The notes beneath the pieces are model-generated. The model was not told the DNA's origin, ran no database searches, and worked only from the letters and a program-made list of their open reading frames with translations. Below are positions 37,247 to 48,800 of a stretch of 64,000 bases of DNA, in pieces. The number at the start of each line of letters is the position of its first letter. Positions within the stretch are counted from its first letter, which is position 1. Made by a program: the position numbers and the translations under genes. This DNA is from Cladophialophora immunda (Eukaryota > Ascomycota > Eurotiomycetes > Chaetothyriales > Herpotrichiellaceae): contig NW_015622543.1 in NCBI RefSeq assembly GCF_000835495.1, positions 4,080,619 to 4,144,618 on the forward strand. The letters are read 5' to 3'.

Positions 37247-39256
37247 ATGGCGACAACCACCGACAAGCCCGCGCCCAAGGACATGTCCCATCTGTATTCG
37301 CGCGTCACCAAACAGCGTGTTGCCAGCAAGATGAAGGCCTTCTATAAATACTTTGCCATTCCGGGGATTGGAAACCTTGCTGGAGGCACGTTGTCCCTGC
37401 TGATCAAGGGCCTGTGTTCTAGCTAACAATCGCCAGGCCTTCCCAACCCAGGATACTTTCCGTATGACACGTTGGAAGCATCAACGGCGCTTCCCGATCG
37501 ATTCAAGCCCACGCCCAACAAGCCTGTCGACCCCCCCGCCTCCGGAGCTGCAAAACCATCTCTATCTGAAGCTTCGACGGCCTCGCGGGTGCTTGTACCG
37601 CACGATTCAGCAGAGCCCAACCTCCTACGCAAGATCGACTTGACCACGGCCCTGCAATATGGCACCGCCCAAGGATATCCTCCCCTCTATAGCTTTATCC
37701 GGGCCTTTGCACAGAACAATCTCCATCCCAATGTGCCCTACAAGGACGGCCCAGAGGTGATTCTGACCTGCGGCTCAACAGACGGATTTTCGAAGACGAT
37801 TGAGTGCTTCAGCAACATCTGGGACGAGGAAAGGGACTGGATCCGAGAGCGTGAGGGTATACTATGTGAAGAGTTTGCGTATATGAATGCCATTCAGGCT
37901 GCCAGACCCCGTGGGCTCAATGTGGTCCCAGTGGCCATCGACGATGAGGGTATGATGGCGTATGGTAAAGGTGGATTAGAGGAGGTCCTTGTGAGCTGGG
38001 ACAAGAACAAGGGCAAGCGACCACATTTGATGTATACCGTGACGTGAGTGGTACCTTGAGTTCGGTGAAAAGAAAAATGCACTAACAAAACCAGGATGGG
38101 CCAGAACCCGACCTCCGGATTACTGTCGGTGAAAAGACGGAAGGAAATTTATGCCCTGTGTCAAAAATACGACATCATTATTATCGAAGACGACCCGTAC
38201 TGGTACTTGCAATATCCCTCCGCAAACGAGATGTCAATGAGGACCAGGGGTAAACTTGTGTCAGAGAACTTCCCCGCGGACAGCTCATACAACTACAACA
38301 CCGCCGCTGGGGGCAAATCCGGCGGTTTTCCATTCTTGGACAGTCTTGTTCCTTCATATTTATCAGTTGACGTGGACGGAAGAGTCGTTCGACTGGATAC
38401 CTTCAGCAAGACAGTTGCTCCAGGCTGCCGATTAGGCTGGATCACAGCTCAACCTGAGGTGGTGGAGAGAATCCTGCGTATCACCGAGACCAGCACTCAA
38501 CAACCCAGCGGATTCGTTCAGAGCATGATTGCAGAACTTATCATTGGACCCTCTGAAGAGGGCGATCCCGGCAAAGGAGGCAGCAAAGATGGCAGCGGGT
38601 GGAAGGCGGACGGCTGGGTTCGATGGCTCGAGGGGTTACGGGGCAATTATGAGCGACGCATGCAGATTATGGCGTCCACTCTTGAAGACGGGAAGTACTT
38701 GATTCAAGATTCGAAGCCGAAATCGAACACCTTCGCGCCCGACGATATGGAATACGAGGTGGTGCACAAGACGCAGATGTACGACTTTGCTTACCCAATG
38801 GCTGGCATGTTCCTCTGGTTGCATGCACGATTCGAGACCCACCCTCTCTTCAACGAGGTCGACCATGCTCGACTTGCCCAAGCCCTTTGGGTTATGTTTA
38901 CCACCGATCCATTCCTCGTCTTGCTTGCTCCGGGGAGCATGTTCTGCCCGACGCCCGAGATCATGGCAGAGAAAGGCTGGCAGTATTACCGACTCTGCTT
39001 TGCCGCAGTGGATGACGATGTGGTGCAGAAGCACAGCGAAAACATCGTGGCGGCTTTCCGGCATTTCTGGACCATTGACGATGTCAAAGTGATCGACAAG
39101 CTTCTGGAAGACGACGAGGATGTAGAGGGGAGGTTTGCGGAACTGGCGATGCAAAACCAGGTGAGTTCGCGGTGCAAGGTGATGTTTTCGTTCTTCGAGG
39201 ATGTGCTAACGAAGCTCTAACAGGGGTCATTTGCTGTGAATCCGGTCATGTGTTGA
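37247..39256 (+). CDS. Class I/II PLP aminotransferase, aromatic (Aro8-like)
   Basis: Exons 37247-37385, 37437-38043, 38095-39160 and 39224-39256 give 614 residues. The first intron (37386-37436) starts with GC, not GT (GAG|GCACGT), has a GCTAAC branch point and ends CCAG. Only this choice joins GIGNLAGG-LPNPGYFPYDTLE in frame. Later junctions give YTVT-MGQNPTSG and AMQNQ-GSFAVNPVMC. The PLP lysine is K354 in DTFSKTVAPGCRLGW; other fold-type I motifs are QYGTAQGYPPL, CGSTDGFSK and EDDPYWYLQYP. Such enzymes transaminate Phe, Tyr, Trp or 2-aminoadipate with 2-oxoglutarate. It is longer than the usual 500-550 because of inserts near 80-105 and 290-320. The role next to the P450 is uncertain; it may be primary metabolism. 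Confidence 0.9.
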
Positions 39257-40118
39257 TTGTGATGATGAATAATATGACAAGAGATGAGGCTATGTTGAAA
39301 TAAGGCTCTGCATGATGTATGACACTTGCTTGGACGGATATCTAGACGTGGTAGCTACCTCGGGTAGTGGTATAAAGCGATTCGCAGTGTATCTAAGGGT
39401 CAGGATAGACAACATGAAGTCGATCAGGAAGAATAGAGGCGCATCTTGGGGAGCGGGTTGGCTGCGCCCAGCCTGCGCCAGCCTGCGCCAACCTGCGGGT
39501 GGATGTTTGTCCTTTTCCTTGGCGGCTGCCACCAGCTCCAGCTCTTCGTATCTCGCCGTCGCTGATCTTCTCCAATTGATTCCCCCTCGTGCTCTTGTCC
39601 GTCCTTCCCTCTTGCGTACTGTGTCGTGTGCCCAGCCGCCATCCAAGGAGCTAGAACACCGCCTTGCTTCCGTCCAAGGTTTTGCCCTGAAGTCAAGCTC
39701 CTCAGTAGGTTGCGTCTGGACCGCTGGTAAGCTCCAGCTGTGAGGTGGTTCAGCCACTGACGAGTGCAGGCCTCGACCATCCCTGCTTTTCAGCCTGGCA
39801 AGCTGTGAGCCTTTCACATCCTCATCCATCCTTCTGACATGGCTCCTCCGTCTTTCCAGTACCGTATCGGGCAGGCCTATGCTGCGGATACCTGCAGTAG
39901 CACCCCAATGTGCTCACTCACCTGTACCACCAACCTTGGGTAGTAGGTGGAAGAAGCTCGCACCGCTCCGCAGCTCCTGCACATCTTGTACCACTGCGTG
40001 ATAAGGCCGTGGCCGCCCGTTCTTCTTGCCTTGCCCTTAAGGTGAGTTCTTCCTATTACCGTGTAGCTATCGTCGCTGGTTCTTTGCGAGTCACCTGAGC
40101 TCTCTCGAGCTGTCCGCT
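39257..40118. other. Intergenic with a short tandem repeat
   Basis: About 860 bases before the phosphoesterase gene. Around 39470-39500 a ten-base unit like AGCCTGCGCC recurs about three times. The rest is CT-rich promoter-like sequence. Confidence 0.5.
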
Positions 40119-41963
40119 ATGTTGCTCACTTCGCTACTTGCCGTCGCTACGCTCCTCAGGTCATCCCACTCGTGCGACGACCATGACTGGACATCCCCGG
40201 TTCTTGGAGGCTACGTCGACCACAGCTTGATGAGAAAACACGACCTAGCCAAGCGGATCCAGCCTGCTGCACTTCCCACGCCGCCGCAACAGATCAAAGA
40301 CTTGCATTGGGGTCAGATCAATTTCCTTCACACCACAGATACTCATGGCTGGCTCGCGGGCCATCTGCTGGATGACAATTACAGTGCCGACTATGGCGAC
40401 TTTGCCGACTTTGTGCAGAAGATGAAGGCCAAGGCGGATGTGCTGGGTGTCGACCTCCTACTCATCGATTCGGGGGATTTACACGACGGGACCGGGTTTG
40501 GAGACGCGACGACGCCCAATGGAAAGCTCACGCTGCCTATTTTCAAGAAGCTCCCCTACGATTTGCTGTCGATTGGTAACCATGAGCTCTATACGACGGA
40601 GATTGCCAACGACACATATCGCAACTTTGCTCCGTACTGGGGCGGCCGCTACATCACCTCCAACGTCGAGTTCAATCTCACGGGAACTCCCACTCCCTTC
40701 TCCAACCGCTATGCATATTGGGAGACCAAAATGGGCATCCGCATCATGTCCTTTGCCTTTATTTTCAATTTCACCGGCAACAGTAATGCAACTGTGGTGA
40801 CTCCGGTTGGTGACGCCGTCAAACAATCTTGGTTCCAGCAACAGGTCAAGAGGACCGATGTCGACATGTTTCTGGTCGCGGGACACATCACTCTTCGAGA
40901 CTCTACGGAATGGGGTCTTATCTATGCGGCCATCCGCCAGCATCATCCTACCACGCCCATCCAGATCTTTGGGGGTCATCGACATGTGCGGGACGCCGTT
41001 GTCTTTGATGCGTCGGCCGTGGGCATTGCTTCGGGAAGATATTGCGAGACGGTGGGGTGGGTGTCTGTCAACGGCTTGCCCAGCCGTGTCACCAAAGCCA
41101 AGTCGCCGATGGGAAATGCTACGAGAATCACCCAGAAACCCTCGGCCGTTCCTGGCGTTAAGCCCAACCCCAACTCGACCTTGTCCTACTCGAGACAATA
41201 TCTTGACTTCAACCGATATAGTTTTGAATTTCACACCAACACCAATGAGCAGACATTTAACTCTAGCTTGGGTGTGACGATCAGCAAGAACATCACCACG
41301 GAGGTGAACAGTCTCCCACAGCTGACCAACAAGCTCGGCTGCTGCCCGGACAACTACTACCTTGACCGGGTTCCCATCAGCTCGAACCAGAGTCTGTTCA
41401 ACTATCTTACGACTGTTGTCTTTCCTGCGGTCGTAGTCGCTCCAAACCGTACCAACGTGCCACGCATCATCCTGACCAACACTGGCGGGTTCCGGTACGA
41501 TCTCCTGAAGGGACCTTTTACGATCGACAATGCATATCAAACGAACCCCTACACCAACTATTGGCTCCGAATGACAGCTCCCTGGTCCTCGGCCAAGAAC
41601 CTGCTGTCGAACATGCAGACGGATAAAGTCTACAAGCGTGCCCCTCTCCCCGTCAACGCAACCACTCTGGTCAAGACACCAGGCTATGTGACCAAGGACG
41701 ACCTCGGCGCCGACGGGGACAACATCGTCCACATCAACCAGGGCTACTCCTCGGCCCCACATTACGTGCAAGCCAACGTCAGCGTCGGAACCAACACGTC
41801 GGATTCGACCCTGGTCGATGTCTACGTGACGAGTTTTTTCTCGGCGGCGGCGGGCAAGTACTTGAGCGGCAACACCAGTGACTGGGTCAGTACGGATGGG
41901 AACTTTTCGAGCTTTGACACGCTGCCGCGCATGGCCCAGCTACATTGGAGCAAAGACTGTTGA
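40119..41963 (+). CDS. Secreted 5'-nucleotidase/UshA-like metallophosphoesterase
   Basis: An intronless frame of 614 residues. A signal peptide (LLTSLLAVATLLRSSHS) covers about 1-18. The calcineurin-like metal motifs appear in order: HTTDTHGW (71-78), DSGDLHDG, SIGNHELY, VAGHITLRD and GGHRHVRD. The C-terminal half (from about 370) resembles the nucleotidase C-terminal substrate domain, including the segment ILTNTGGFRYDL. Many N-x-T/S sites (for example FNFTGNSNATV) fit passage through the secretory pathway. The likely role is extracellular hydrolysis of nucleotides or other phosphoesters for phosphate or nucleoside scavenging. No GPI signal is evident; the protein ends in LHWSKDC. Confidence 0.88.
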   Translation: MLLTSLLAVATLLRSSHSCDDHDWTSPVLGGYVDHSLMRKHDLAKRIQPAALPTPPQQIKDLHWGQINFLHTTDTHGWLAGHLLDDNYSADYGDFADFVQKMKAKADVLGVDLLLIDSGDLHDGTGFGDATTPNGKLTLPIFKKLPYDLLSIGNHELYTTEIANDTYRNFAPYWGGRYITSNVEFNLTGTPTPFSNRYAYWETKMGIRIMSFAFIFNFTGNSNATVVTPVGDAVKQSWFQQQVKRTDVDMFLVAGHITLRDSTEWGLIYAAIRQHHPTTPIQIFGGHRHVRDAVVFDASAVGIASGRYCETVGWVSVNGLPSRVTKAKSPMGNATRITQKPSAVPGVKPNPNSTLSYSRQYLDFNRYSFEFHTNTNEQTFNSSLGVTISKNITTEVNSLPQLTNKLGCCPDNYYLDRVPISSNQSLFNYLTTVVFPAVVVAPNRTNVPRIILTNTGGFRYDLLKGPFTIDNAYQTNPYTNYWLRMTAPWSSAKNLLSNMQTDKVYKRAPLPVNATTLVKTPGYVTKDDLGADGDNIVHINQGYSSAPHYVQANVSVGTNTSDSTLVDVYVTSFFSAAAGKYLSGNTSDWVSTDGNFSSFDTLPRMAQLHWSKDC

Positions 41964-42924
41964 GCGTATCGCTGTGGACGGCGAGCGAGGACGGAAGTAA
42001 TGTCACCCCTTAATTAGTAGTCTGTGGCCCCGTATGTAATGCTCTAGTAGAGGATAGAAAGAACCAAATCGATAGGCAAGGTGCCATACATGTTGTAAAG
42101 CTCCGTCCATCGATTGTATCAGTGCGAGACTAGCCCCTGAGACCAGTTGAGATGATGAGCAGAGCCAGGCTGAGAGGGCGCGTCAGAGGACGAAAAGGTA
42201 GAGACCGAGAAAGAGAAATCAAGATCATCAATAAATCAATCCGCTGAGGACAAGCAACTCGTAAGGGTTAGTAAGGGTAAGGTATCTATGTAAATAAAGC
42301 ATGTAAGAACGCACAGAGTCATCGACAGATAGATAGAAAGTCCCTCGTCTCCCTTTCCCTTCCCCTTCATCCGCCTTGGGGGATCATGCCCACTGACCCT
42401 CTCCCTCTCTCCCTCGCTCCCTCCCTGCTCCCTGTGCTTCGTTTTGGCCATGCGTGACGCGTGTGGAATCGAGGGGGGAAAAAAGGGGTGGTACATAAGT
42501 TCTCCTTGCTCTTTCTTGCGCTCGCGTCCGAAAACCATTGATCAGATCGACACCGTATCAAGCTCGGAGGAGGAGAGGTAGGAGGAGCGCCCTGGCGACG
42601 TAGATAGATCTGCTTTCTGTAGGGAGGGCGGTAGTGGTGGTGGTATTGTCGGTGATGGAAGCAGAGAAGCGAGGGGTCCGCCGTTATCATTGTTGCGACG
42701 TCCTCGAAATCCGGATCTTGATCCCCTAACGCCCAGTCCCAATCCAATCTGATTCAATCCCAAGCCTAACTCCTTGTCCAGTTTTGGTACTTTAACACAC
42801 GCACATAAAATTCCCATCTTCACCGTGCCTCGTCTCGCCTCTCCTCTTCTTCAGCAACCCATCTCAATTCAGTACAAAATCGATCGTTCACCGTCCATGC
42901 CACACGGCGACTTTCAGAGGCCGT
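41964..42924. other. Convergent intergenic, low-complexity CT-rich tract
   Basis: 960 bases between two convergent stops. A CTCCCTCTC-type tract lies at about 42395-42435. Open frames here are short and compositionally biased. Confidence 0.5.
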
Positions 42925-43713
42925 CTAGTGGAGGAATCGCCGGCCCTGCGAAGGGGGCACGCAGGTGCCGCCGATCTCGATGGTCCAGACGGCCGAGTTG
43001 AACTCGGAGAAGACGCTCTGGATCTGCCAGCCGTCCTCGGTGCCCGTGGGGTTCTCGGTGTAGAGGATGTTGATGCCCTTGACGGGGCTGCCGCTGCCCA
43101 GGATGGCCTCCCAGCGGAACGCGATGACGGTGCAGGTGATGGCGTCGATGTTGAGCAGGTTGAACCCGATGGCTGGCTGCGTGCCCTGGCCCTGCTCGAA
43201 CGCCAGCTTGCTCGGGAACGTCACGCTGCCCAGCGGGTTGCCCGCCAGGAAGTTGATCGAGTCCGACGTGTCCGAGAAGTCCGAGGCCAGCAGCGAGTTG
43301 GCCGTCGCGTTGCTGTATGCCGTCAGCAGCGAGGCGAACCCGTTGACCACGCTGCTCGCCGCCGCGGTGCTCAGGCAGATCACGCTCGACGCGGCGGTGG
43401 TGGTCGTGGTCGTGGTCGTTGCGGCGCCCGCGGCCTGGTATGCTGCCGCGGTCGTGGTGGCGGCTGCGGCAGTGGTGGACGCGTCGTGGCTGTCGTCGCC
43501 GCCGCCGCCGCCGCTGCTGCCACCGCTGCTGCTGCTGTTGCCGCTGTCGCCGCCATAGCTGGGGCTCGAGTTGGAGGCCGCGCTGTCGCTGCTCTGGGGC
43601 TCGAACGTGTGAATAGGTGCCGACGGACGTCCGAAGCCTCCTGGTCGCTGGGGGCCGGCGAGGGTGACGCCAGCGAGGGCCGAGAAGGCGAGGACGGTGC
43701 TGAAGAACTTCAT
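42925..43713 (-). CDS. Secreted Ser/Thr/Ala-rich protein with C-terminal NTF2-like domain
   Basis: A single frame of 262 residues. A signal peptide is clear (FFSTVLAFSALAGVTLAG, cleavage near 19-20). Residues 30-110 are low-complexity (Ser, Gly, Ala, runs of Thr), consistent with O-mannosylation. Residues from about 115 on (VICLSTAAASSVVNGFASLL, then YSNATANSLLASDFSDTSDSI, AFRWEAI, WQIQSVFSEFNSAVW) match the pattern of secreted fungal NTF2-like proteins; two cysteines remain in the domain. It ends in a short basic stretch, not a GPI signal. Role unknown; such proteins are common in fungal secretomes. The Thr run is encoded by GTC/GTG repeats (as read on the plus strand near 43395-43425), a likely site of length polymorphism. 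Confidence 0.8.
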   Translation of the reverse strand: MKFFSTVLAFSALAGVTLAGPQRPGGFGRPSAPIHTFEPQSSDSAASNSSPSYGGDSGNSSSSGGSSGGGGGDDSHDASTTAAAATTTAAAYQAAGAATTTTTTTTAASSVICLSTAAASSVVNGFASLLTAYSNATANSLLASDFSDTSDSINFLAGNPLGSVTFPSKLAFEQGQGTQPAIGFNLLNIDAITCTVIAFRWEAILGSGSPVKGINILYTENPTGTEDGWQIQSVFSEFNSAVWTIEIGGTCVPPSQGRRFLH

Positions 43714-45888
43714 TGTGTGTTAGAGTTGGAAACGAACTGACTCTCTGATGTCAAGGCCTGAGAAGAAATGAGTGACTGTGGTCGGGGCGAGAATAGATAA
43801 TGGAGAAAAGCGGTAGTCTCTATTGAGGAGCGAATGAACGAGAAAGAACGGATTGAACTGAATGAAAGAAGGCCAAGACAGAGGACACGCCGGGCTTAAT
43901 ATATGAGAGCGTGAGATAGACGTAGTCGGTCCTCGGTCACTTACCATCCAGATAGTCAAGCTTCACCGGGGACAAAAAGCCACCGCCCGCCACTATTGGA
44001 GACGTGCACGTGTGTAATGCCTAGGAAAACCCAAGACCAGACATTCCATTGCGGTTGGTGGAAATGACATCCCTCCTCGTGGAGTTGCGGATTGTCAGTG
44101 CCATGGAAATTTGAACCTGTTTCACGGCCGGGCTGACGGCCACTGGCTGCTGCTGCTGGCTATGCCCGGGAATTGTTGGATTCTGGGATCTCTCGATGAT
44201 TGGGGATCCGTTTTGGCTCCATGGGAGTAAGTGATAAACCCATGCTGGCTGACAGCCTCATCGAGGACGCGTACGTGGTAATATGCAGGGCAGGATTGTG
44301 ATGTGCAGTCCACGAAACGTTCTCGCGGGTGGGGGGCCAGGAAGGAAGGAAGGAGAGTGGATCGAAGCCGCCATGATCGACCGGCCGTCCGGCCCTCTGC
44401 CCTGCGGTTGGCATATATGTGTAGGTTTCAAAAAGGACAAAGAGAGGCCAAAGATTGGGACGACACTACCGAGTACCGAGCACTACTCATCATCAACTCC
44501 CACTCGACCACAAGTACCAGAGCAGCGGATAGGGTTTGCGTAAGCTTTAGTGGGTCCTCCTGGGCTTCTGCTCCCTTGAGGCTTGAGGATTGATCGTCGC
44601 AGGGCCAATTTCCAGCAGCGTGCGAAGCTCTGTCTGCGCTGGGCCATGTACCCCCTTGTGCTCGCCATTGATCGAGGCCATGGTTTCCTCATTGGGATGC
44701 TACCCCTGAATGTTTCGGGCAAGTGGGTCCCTCGGGGCATGGGTCCCGATTGGTGGACTCTTCACGTCAATTCTCCGTCACAGGGGGAATGCGGAGCGAG
44801 TGACGAGGCTGCACATTGCCCTTTGGCCTGCTGGGGGGCGGAAATCACACCGGGAAAGAACTTAAGCATACCTTCGTAGGTTTGGTCAGTGATATCTCCG
44901 TGAAAAGCAATAATGGGGAGGGGGACTGATCATCACTCCGAGCGGAACGGGTGGAAATAATAGATCCAGAACTCACACGACTCAAATTGAGCGGACGCGT
45001 CTCATCCATTTATTCGCGTTCTGTGGGAGGGGTGACCGAGAGAGTGCCTTCTGACGCGCGCGCTCAATCGGTCAGATCGCTGGGCGACTCGTCCCGCGTT
45101 TTCTCTTCGAGCAATGTAAATCACGACGATAGGGAATTTGAACGCTCGGAAAAGATACACGGGAACACAGGAGATGAGTAGAGCAATTGCAATGGTCCCA
45201 ACTTCAATCATCCATGTCAGCCTGCGGGAAATTGCCGAGGTTGATGGACTGGCAATGTCGCTGCTACTCATACCATCTGGTTCCTTGGGCGGCTGTGCCA
45301 GCCCCGGATTCTCGAAACAGGCGACGGGCAGGGAATGTTATACGCAGAGAAGCGCGCCTAAGAGAAGGGTCCAGAATTGACGTAGCAGCGATGGGGAAAG
45401 GAAGAAACAAGCGATAGAGGATCTGGCCCAGCTGGAACGCGGAACCAGAGAAGCCGCCACAAGTACGAGGAGTACGTGAAGCCACGAAGCCACGAAGCCA
45501 CAATTAATGCCGCGCCAACAAAACTCTCTTCCCAATAATGGCAAAAAGGGAAAAATGTCCAACAAGCCCATAAAGGTCCCAGTTCCCTTCGGGCGGAGTA
45601 ACAAATGCCTCATCTTCCCCTTTGTTCTTCCATCACCCTGTTTTCACAGGACGGACAATGAGAGGTCCCAAAGAGGCCACGGGCGACTGGGTGGTGGTGT
45701 CAATAATCTCATTCCCCTAAAGGTCGTGGAAAGATGCTTTAGGGATCCGGAATTTTGGCTGTGAAGAAAACCCAGTCATGAAAAAAAACTACCTAGAGAA
45801 AAACTAGTGGGGGTATATGTTTCTTGTTCCCTGCGTCACTCCCCCCATCCCAAAAATGCTTAGTGCTCGCATCCAGATGCTTCATGCC
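43714..45888. other. 2.2-kb region with no secure gene
   Basis: This spans the promoter of the NTF2-like gene and the 3' flank of the giant repeat gene. A minus-strand TATATTAA-like box lies near 43895-43905, about 185 bases before the NTF2-like start. A GAAGCCAC unit is repeated three times near 45478-45501. One small membrane-type frame is listed separately. Confidence 0.45.
45002..45271 (-). CDS. Possible small single-TM protein (89 residues), unverified
   Basis: It starts at an ATG with MSSSDIASPSTSAISRR, has one hydrophobic stretch at about 20-42 (MIEVGTIAIALLISCVPVYL) and ends in a basic tail. I recognise no family, and upstream or downstream exons are possible. It may be a chance frame. 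Confidence 0.2.
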   Translation of the reverse strand: MSSSDIASPSTSAISRRLTWMIEVGTIAIALLISCVPVYLFRAFKFPIVVIYIARRENAGRVAQRSDRLSARVRRHSLGHPSHRTRING

Positions 45889-48800
45889 CTACGAGTTCCG
45901 ATGATATCGGTGCCTCTTAACCCGGTTCCTCGCCGTAAATTCCGCGCTGGGCGGGGACGTCGCTGACGCTGACGCTGACGCTGACGTTGTGGTTGGTTCT
46001 TCAGCTGCAGCTGCAGTCGTGGTCGACGCGACTGAAGGATCCGCCGTCGTCGTAGATTCGCTGGCATCCGGCGTCACTGATGGGTCCGTAGCAGTTGGCG
46101 TCGGAGATGACGTCGTTGGTGTCGTTGAGAATGCCGGTGTAGGTGCCGGCACTTGGATATCAGGAACTGTCGACGTCTGCGGAGAGAAAGCAGAGGAAGT
46201 GGTGATAGGATCGGTGCTGGAGACGTCTTGCGTTTCCGATTCACCAGCTCCTCCAGTATAGTCAGTCGAGTTGCCAGCGTAGCCCGGCCCAGTCAGGTTG
46301 GCTGGAGGCTGCCCATAGGTGACGTTGGTAGGAGGTTGACCAGTCCAAGTTGGAACCCCAGTGCTATTGCTGTATCCACCAGAGGTTCCATTCGCAGTAG
46401 TCCAATTGCCGCCGCCCATACCCATCCTGATATTGTCGACGTCTAGAATTGGCGAAGAGGTCTCGACGCCATTGCAGCTAAAGACCAAAGAGAACGTGCT
46501 CGCTGATGATGTTATCTGGAATTCCTTCCCGGTTGTGGTCCAGGTGCTGGCGGCGGAGAGCGAACTGAGGGTCGCCAAAGTGCCTTCATCGTTCGAAATA
46601 GTCAACGTGCATCCATCCGGAGTGATCCCAGAAGAAGGAACCCTGTAGGCGAAGGAATACCAATAGGATCCATTTGTGGCTGGAGTGGCGAGTGTCTGTG
46701 ATAGTGTAGCAGTCACGTCTTCAAAAGTGGGTTCAAAACGAGCAAACCCTTTGCCATCATATGCCGTGTCGGGGGACAAGATATCACGTATGCGCTTGGC
46801 AGATGTGGATGATCCGCTCGCACCTCCCCAGACAATGTCCACTTCGTCCAGTGTCCATCCCGTACCAGAGCATTCGAACGATGGGTTCTGTAGAAGTTGC
46901 GAAGGGGGAGTAGCACCACATTCGGATGAATTGCTGGCGGGATACGTTGAGTTACTGTTCCACGGGATCGTCGAATTGGTCGAGTTCGAGGCGGGGATCG
47001 TGTAGTTCAAAGGAGCAGTTCCATTGCCCGCCCAGTCGGTCCAATTGCCTGTGCCATTGTAAGCCCACGCCGACGTTGTTGTAGGCACCACAGAGGACGA
47101 AGTTATTGTCACAAACACCGAAGTGCTAGTTGTAGCAGGGAAGCTCAGTGGCCATGTCTCATTGCTTCCGGTGGAATTGTACCAATCTGTCCAATTGCCC
47201 GTTCCGTTATACGTGAGTGTCGGAATAGCCCAGGTAGAGGTGCTTGTCACGGAACTAGTGGTGGACAAAGGATCGGTCAAGTTGAGGGGCCGGCTAGCAT
47301 TGACTGGCAGTGTCCAGTTTCCGGTGCTATTCGTGCCGTTGAGCCAGTCGAGCCACTGCGTCTCGTTGTAGGCAGGAGCAGTCATTGTGGGGAAAGCCCC
47401 AGTCGACGTCCTCATCATCGTGGAAGTCAATGTTGAGGTCGACGTGTAGCCTGTAGCTGTCGGTGACACATACAGTATCGACGTTGTTGTAGTCAGCAGA
47501 GATACGGTCGATGACGTGGTCAAACTTCTTCCATCAGTCTCGTTCCACGGAAGTGTACCATTCCAATCAGTCCAGTTTGTGCCCGCATACGATCCATTAT
47601 AGGCTGGAATTGTCGGCATGCCTGCCACAGAGGTTGTGGTGGACGAGGACGTGGTTACTGCCGAACTGAAGTTCCACGGGATTGTGCCGTTCCAGTCGGT
47701 CCAATTTGTAGATGGATAAGATCCATTGAAGGCTGGAATTGTTGGGTATCCGGCTTGCGAGCTTGTGGTCGACGATGAGAAGGAAGTGGTGCTGGTCATG
47801 GCCGCAGCGACGGAAAGAATAGAAACCGTTGAAGATGTGCTCAAGGACGACGTGAGGTTCCACGGAATTGTGCCATTCCAATCAGTCCAATTCGTCGAAG
47901 AATACGATCCGCTATATGTCGTGGTCGGATAAGCAGCTACTGAACTAGTGGCCGAAGTAGAAGTGGCCGAAGTTACGGAGGTCACATTCCAAGGAATCGT
48001 ACCGTTCCAGTCCGTCCAGTTTTGCGAAGGATATGAACCGTTATAGGCCGGAATAGTTGGGTATCCTGCAACTGAAGTAGTCGTGGACGAAGTAGGCGTC
48101 AATGCAGTAGCAGCGACTGAGAGAACGGAGGACGTGCTCAACGAAGACGTAGCGGACGCAGAAGTCGTGAAGTTCCATGGAATCGTGCCGTTCCAATCTG
48201 TCCAATTTGTCGAAGGATACGAACCGTTATACGCTGGAATCGTCGGATATCCTACTGACGTAGTTGTGGTCGACGTAGGCAAGGTGGAAGTTGTCATATT
48301 CCAAGGAATTGTACCGTTCCAATCTGTCCAGTTCGTCGAGGGATATGAGCCGTTGTACGCCGGCACAGTTGGGTATCCTGTCGCTGTGGAAGTCGAAATT
48401 GAAGACGAAGTGGGTGTCAGAGCGGTGGCAGCCACAGAAAGGACAGAGGAGGTGCTCAGGGAAGAAGTGGTTGTTCGCGGATCAACAAATCGCGACGACG
48501 AGCTGTAGGTTATATTGGACAGCCAATCTGACCAGTTGCCAGTCCCGTTAAAGGCTGGGATTGTTGGATAGCCTGCTTGCGAGCTAGATGTCGTGGACAC
48601 AGTCCCAGAGCTTGTAGATGTTGTCCAATCCAGCCAAATGGAATTCGAGTCATTGTACGCGGACCAATTGCCAGTTATGTTCTGCGGCGGTATGTTGGGA
48701 AAGCCGGAGGTCGAGGAACTTGCGAGGGAACTAGTTGTGGATGAAGTTGACCTGGTAGCCGCATCAACTGGGAGTTCTGAGGTTGTAGTCGTGGTGATGG

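Noticed and set aside
17737..39256. A classical secondary-metabolite gene cluster
   Set aside because: No polyketide synthase, NRPS, terpene cyclase or similar core enzyme is visible, so I report only smaller groupings.
40479..41771. 430-codon minus-strand frame opposite the phosphoesterase
   Set aside because: Same reasoning: the plus frame has a signal peptide and all metal motifs.
42928..43740. 270-codon plus-strand frame opposite the NTF2-like gene
   Set aside because: An Arg/Gly/Ala-rich antisense reading; the minus frame has a signal peptide and conserved domain.
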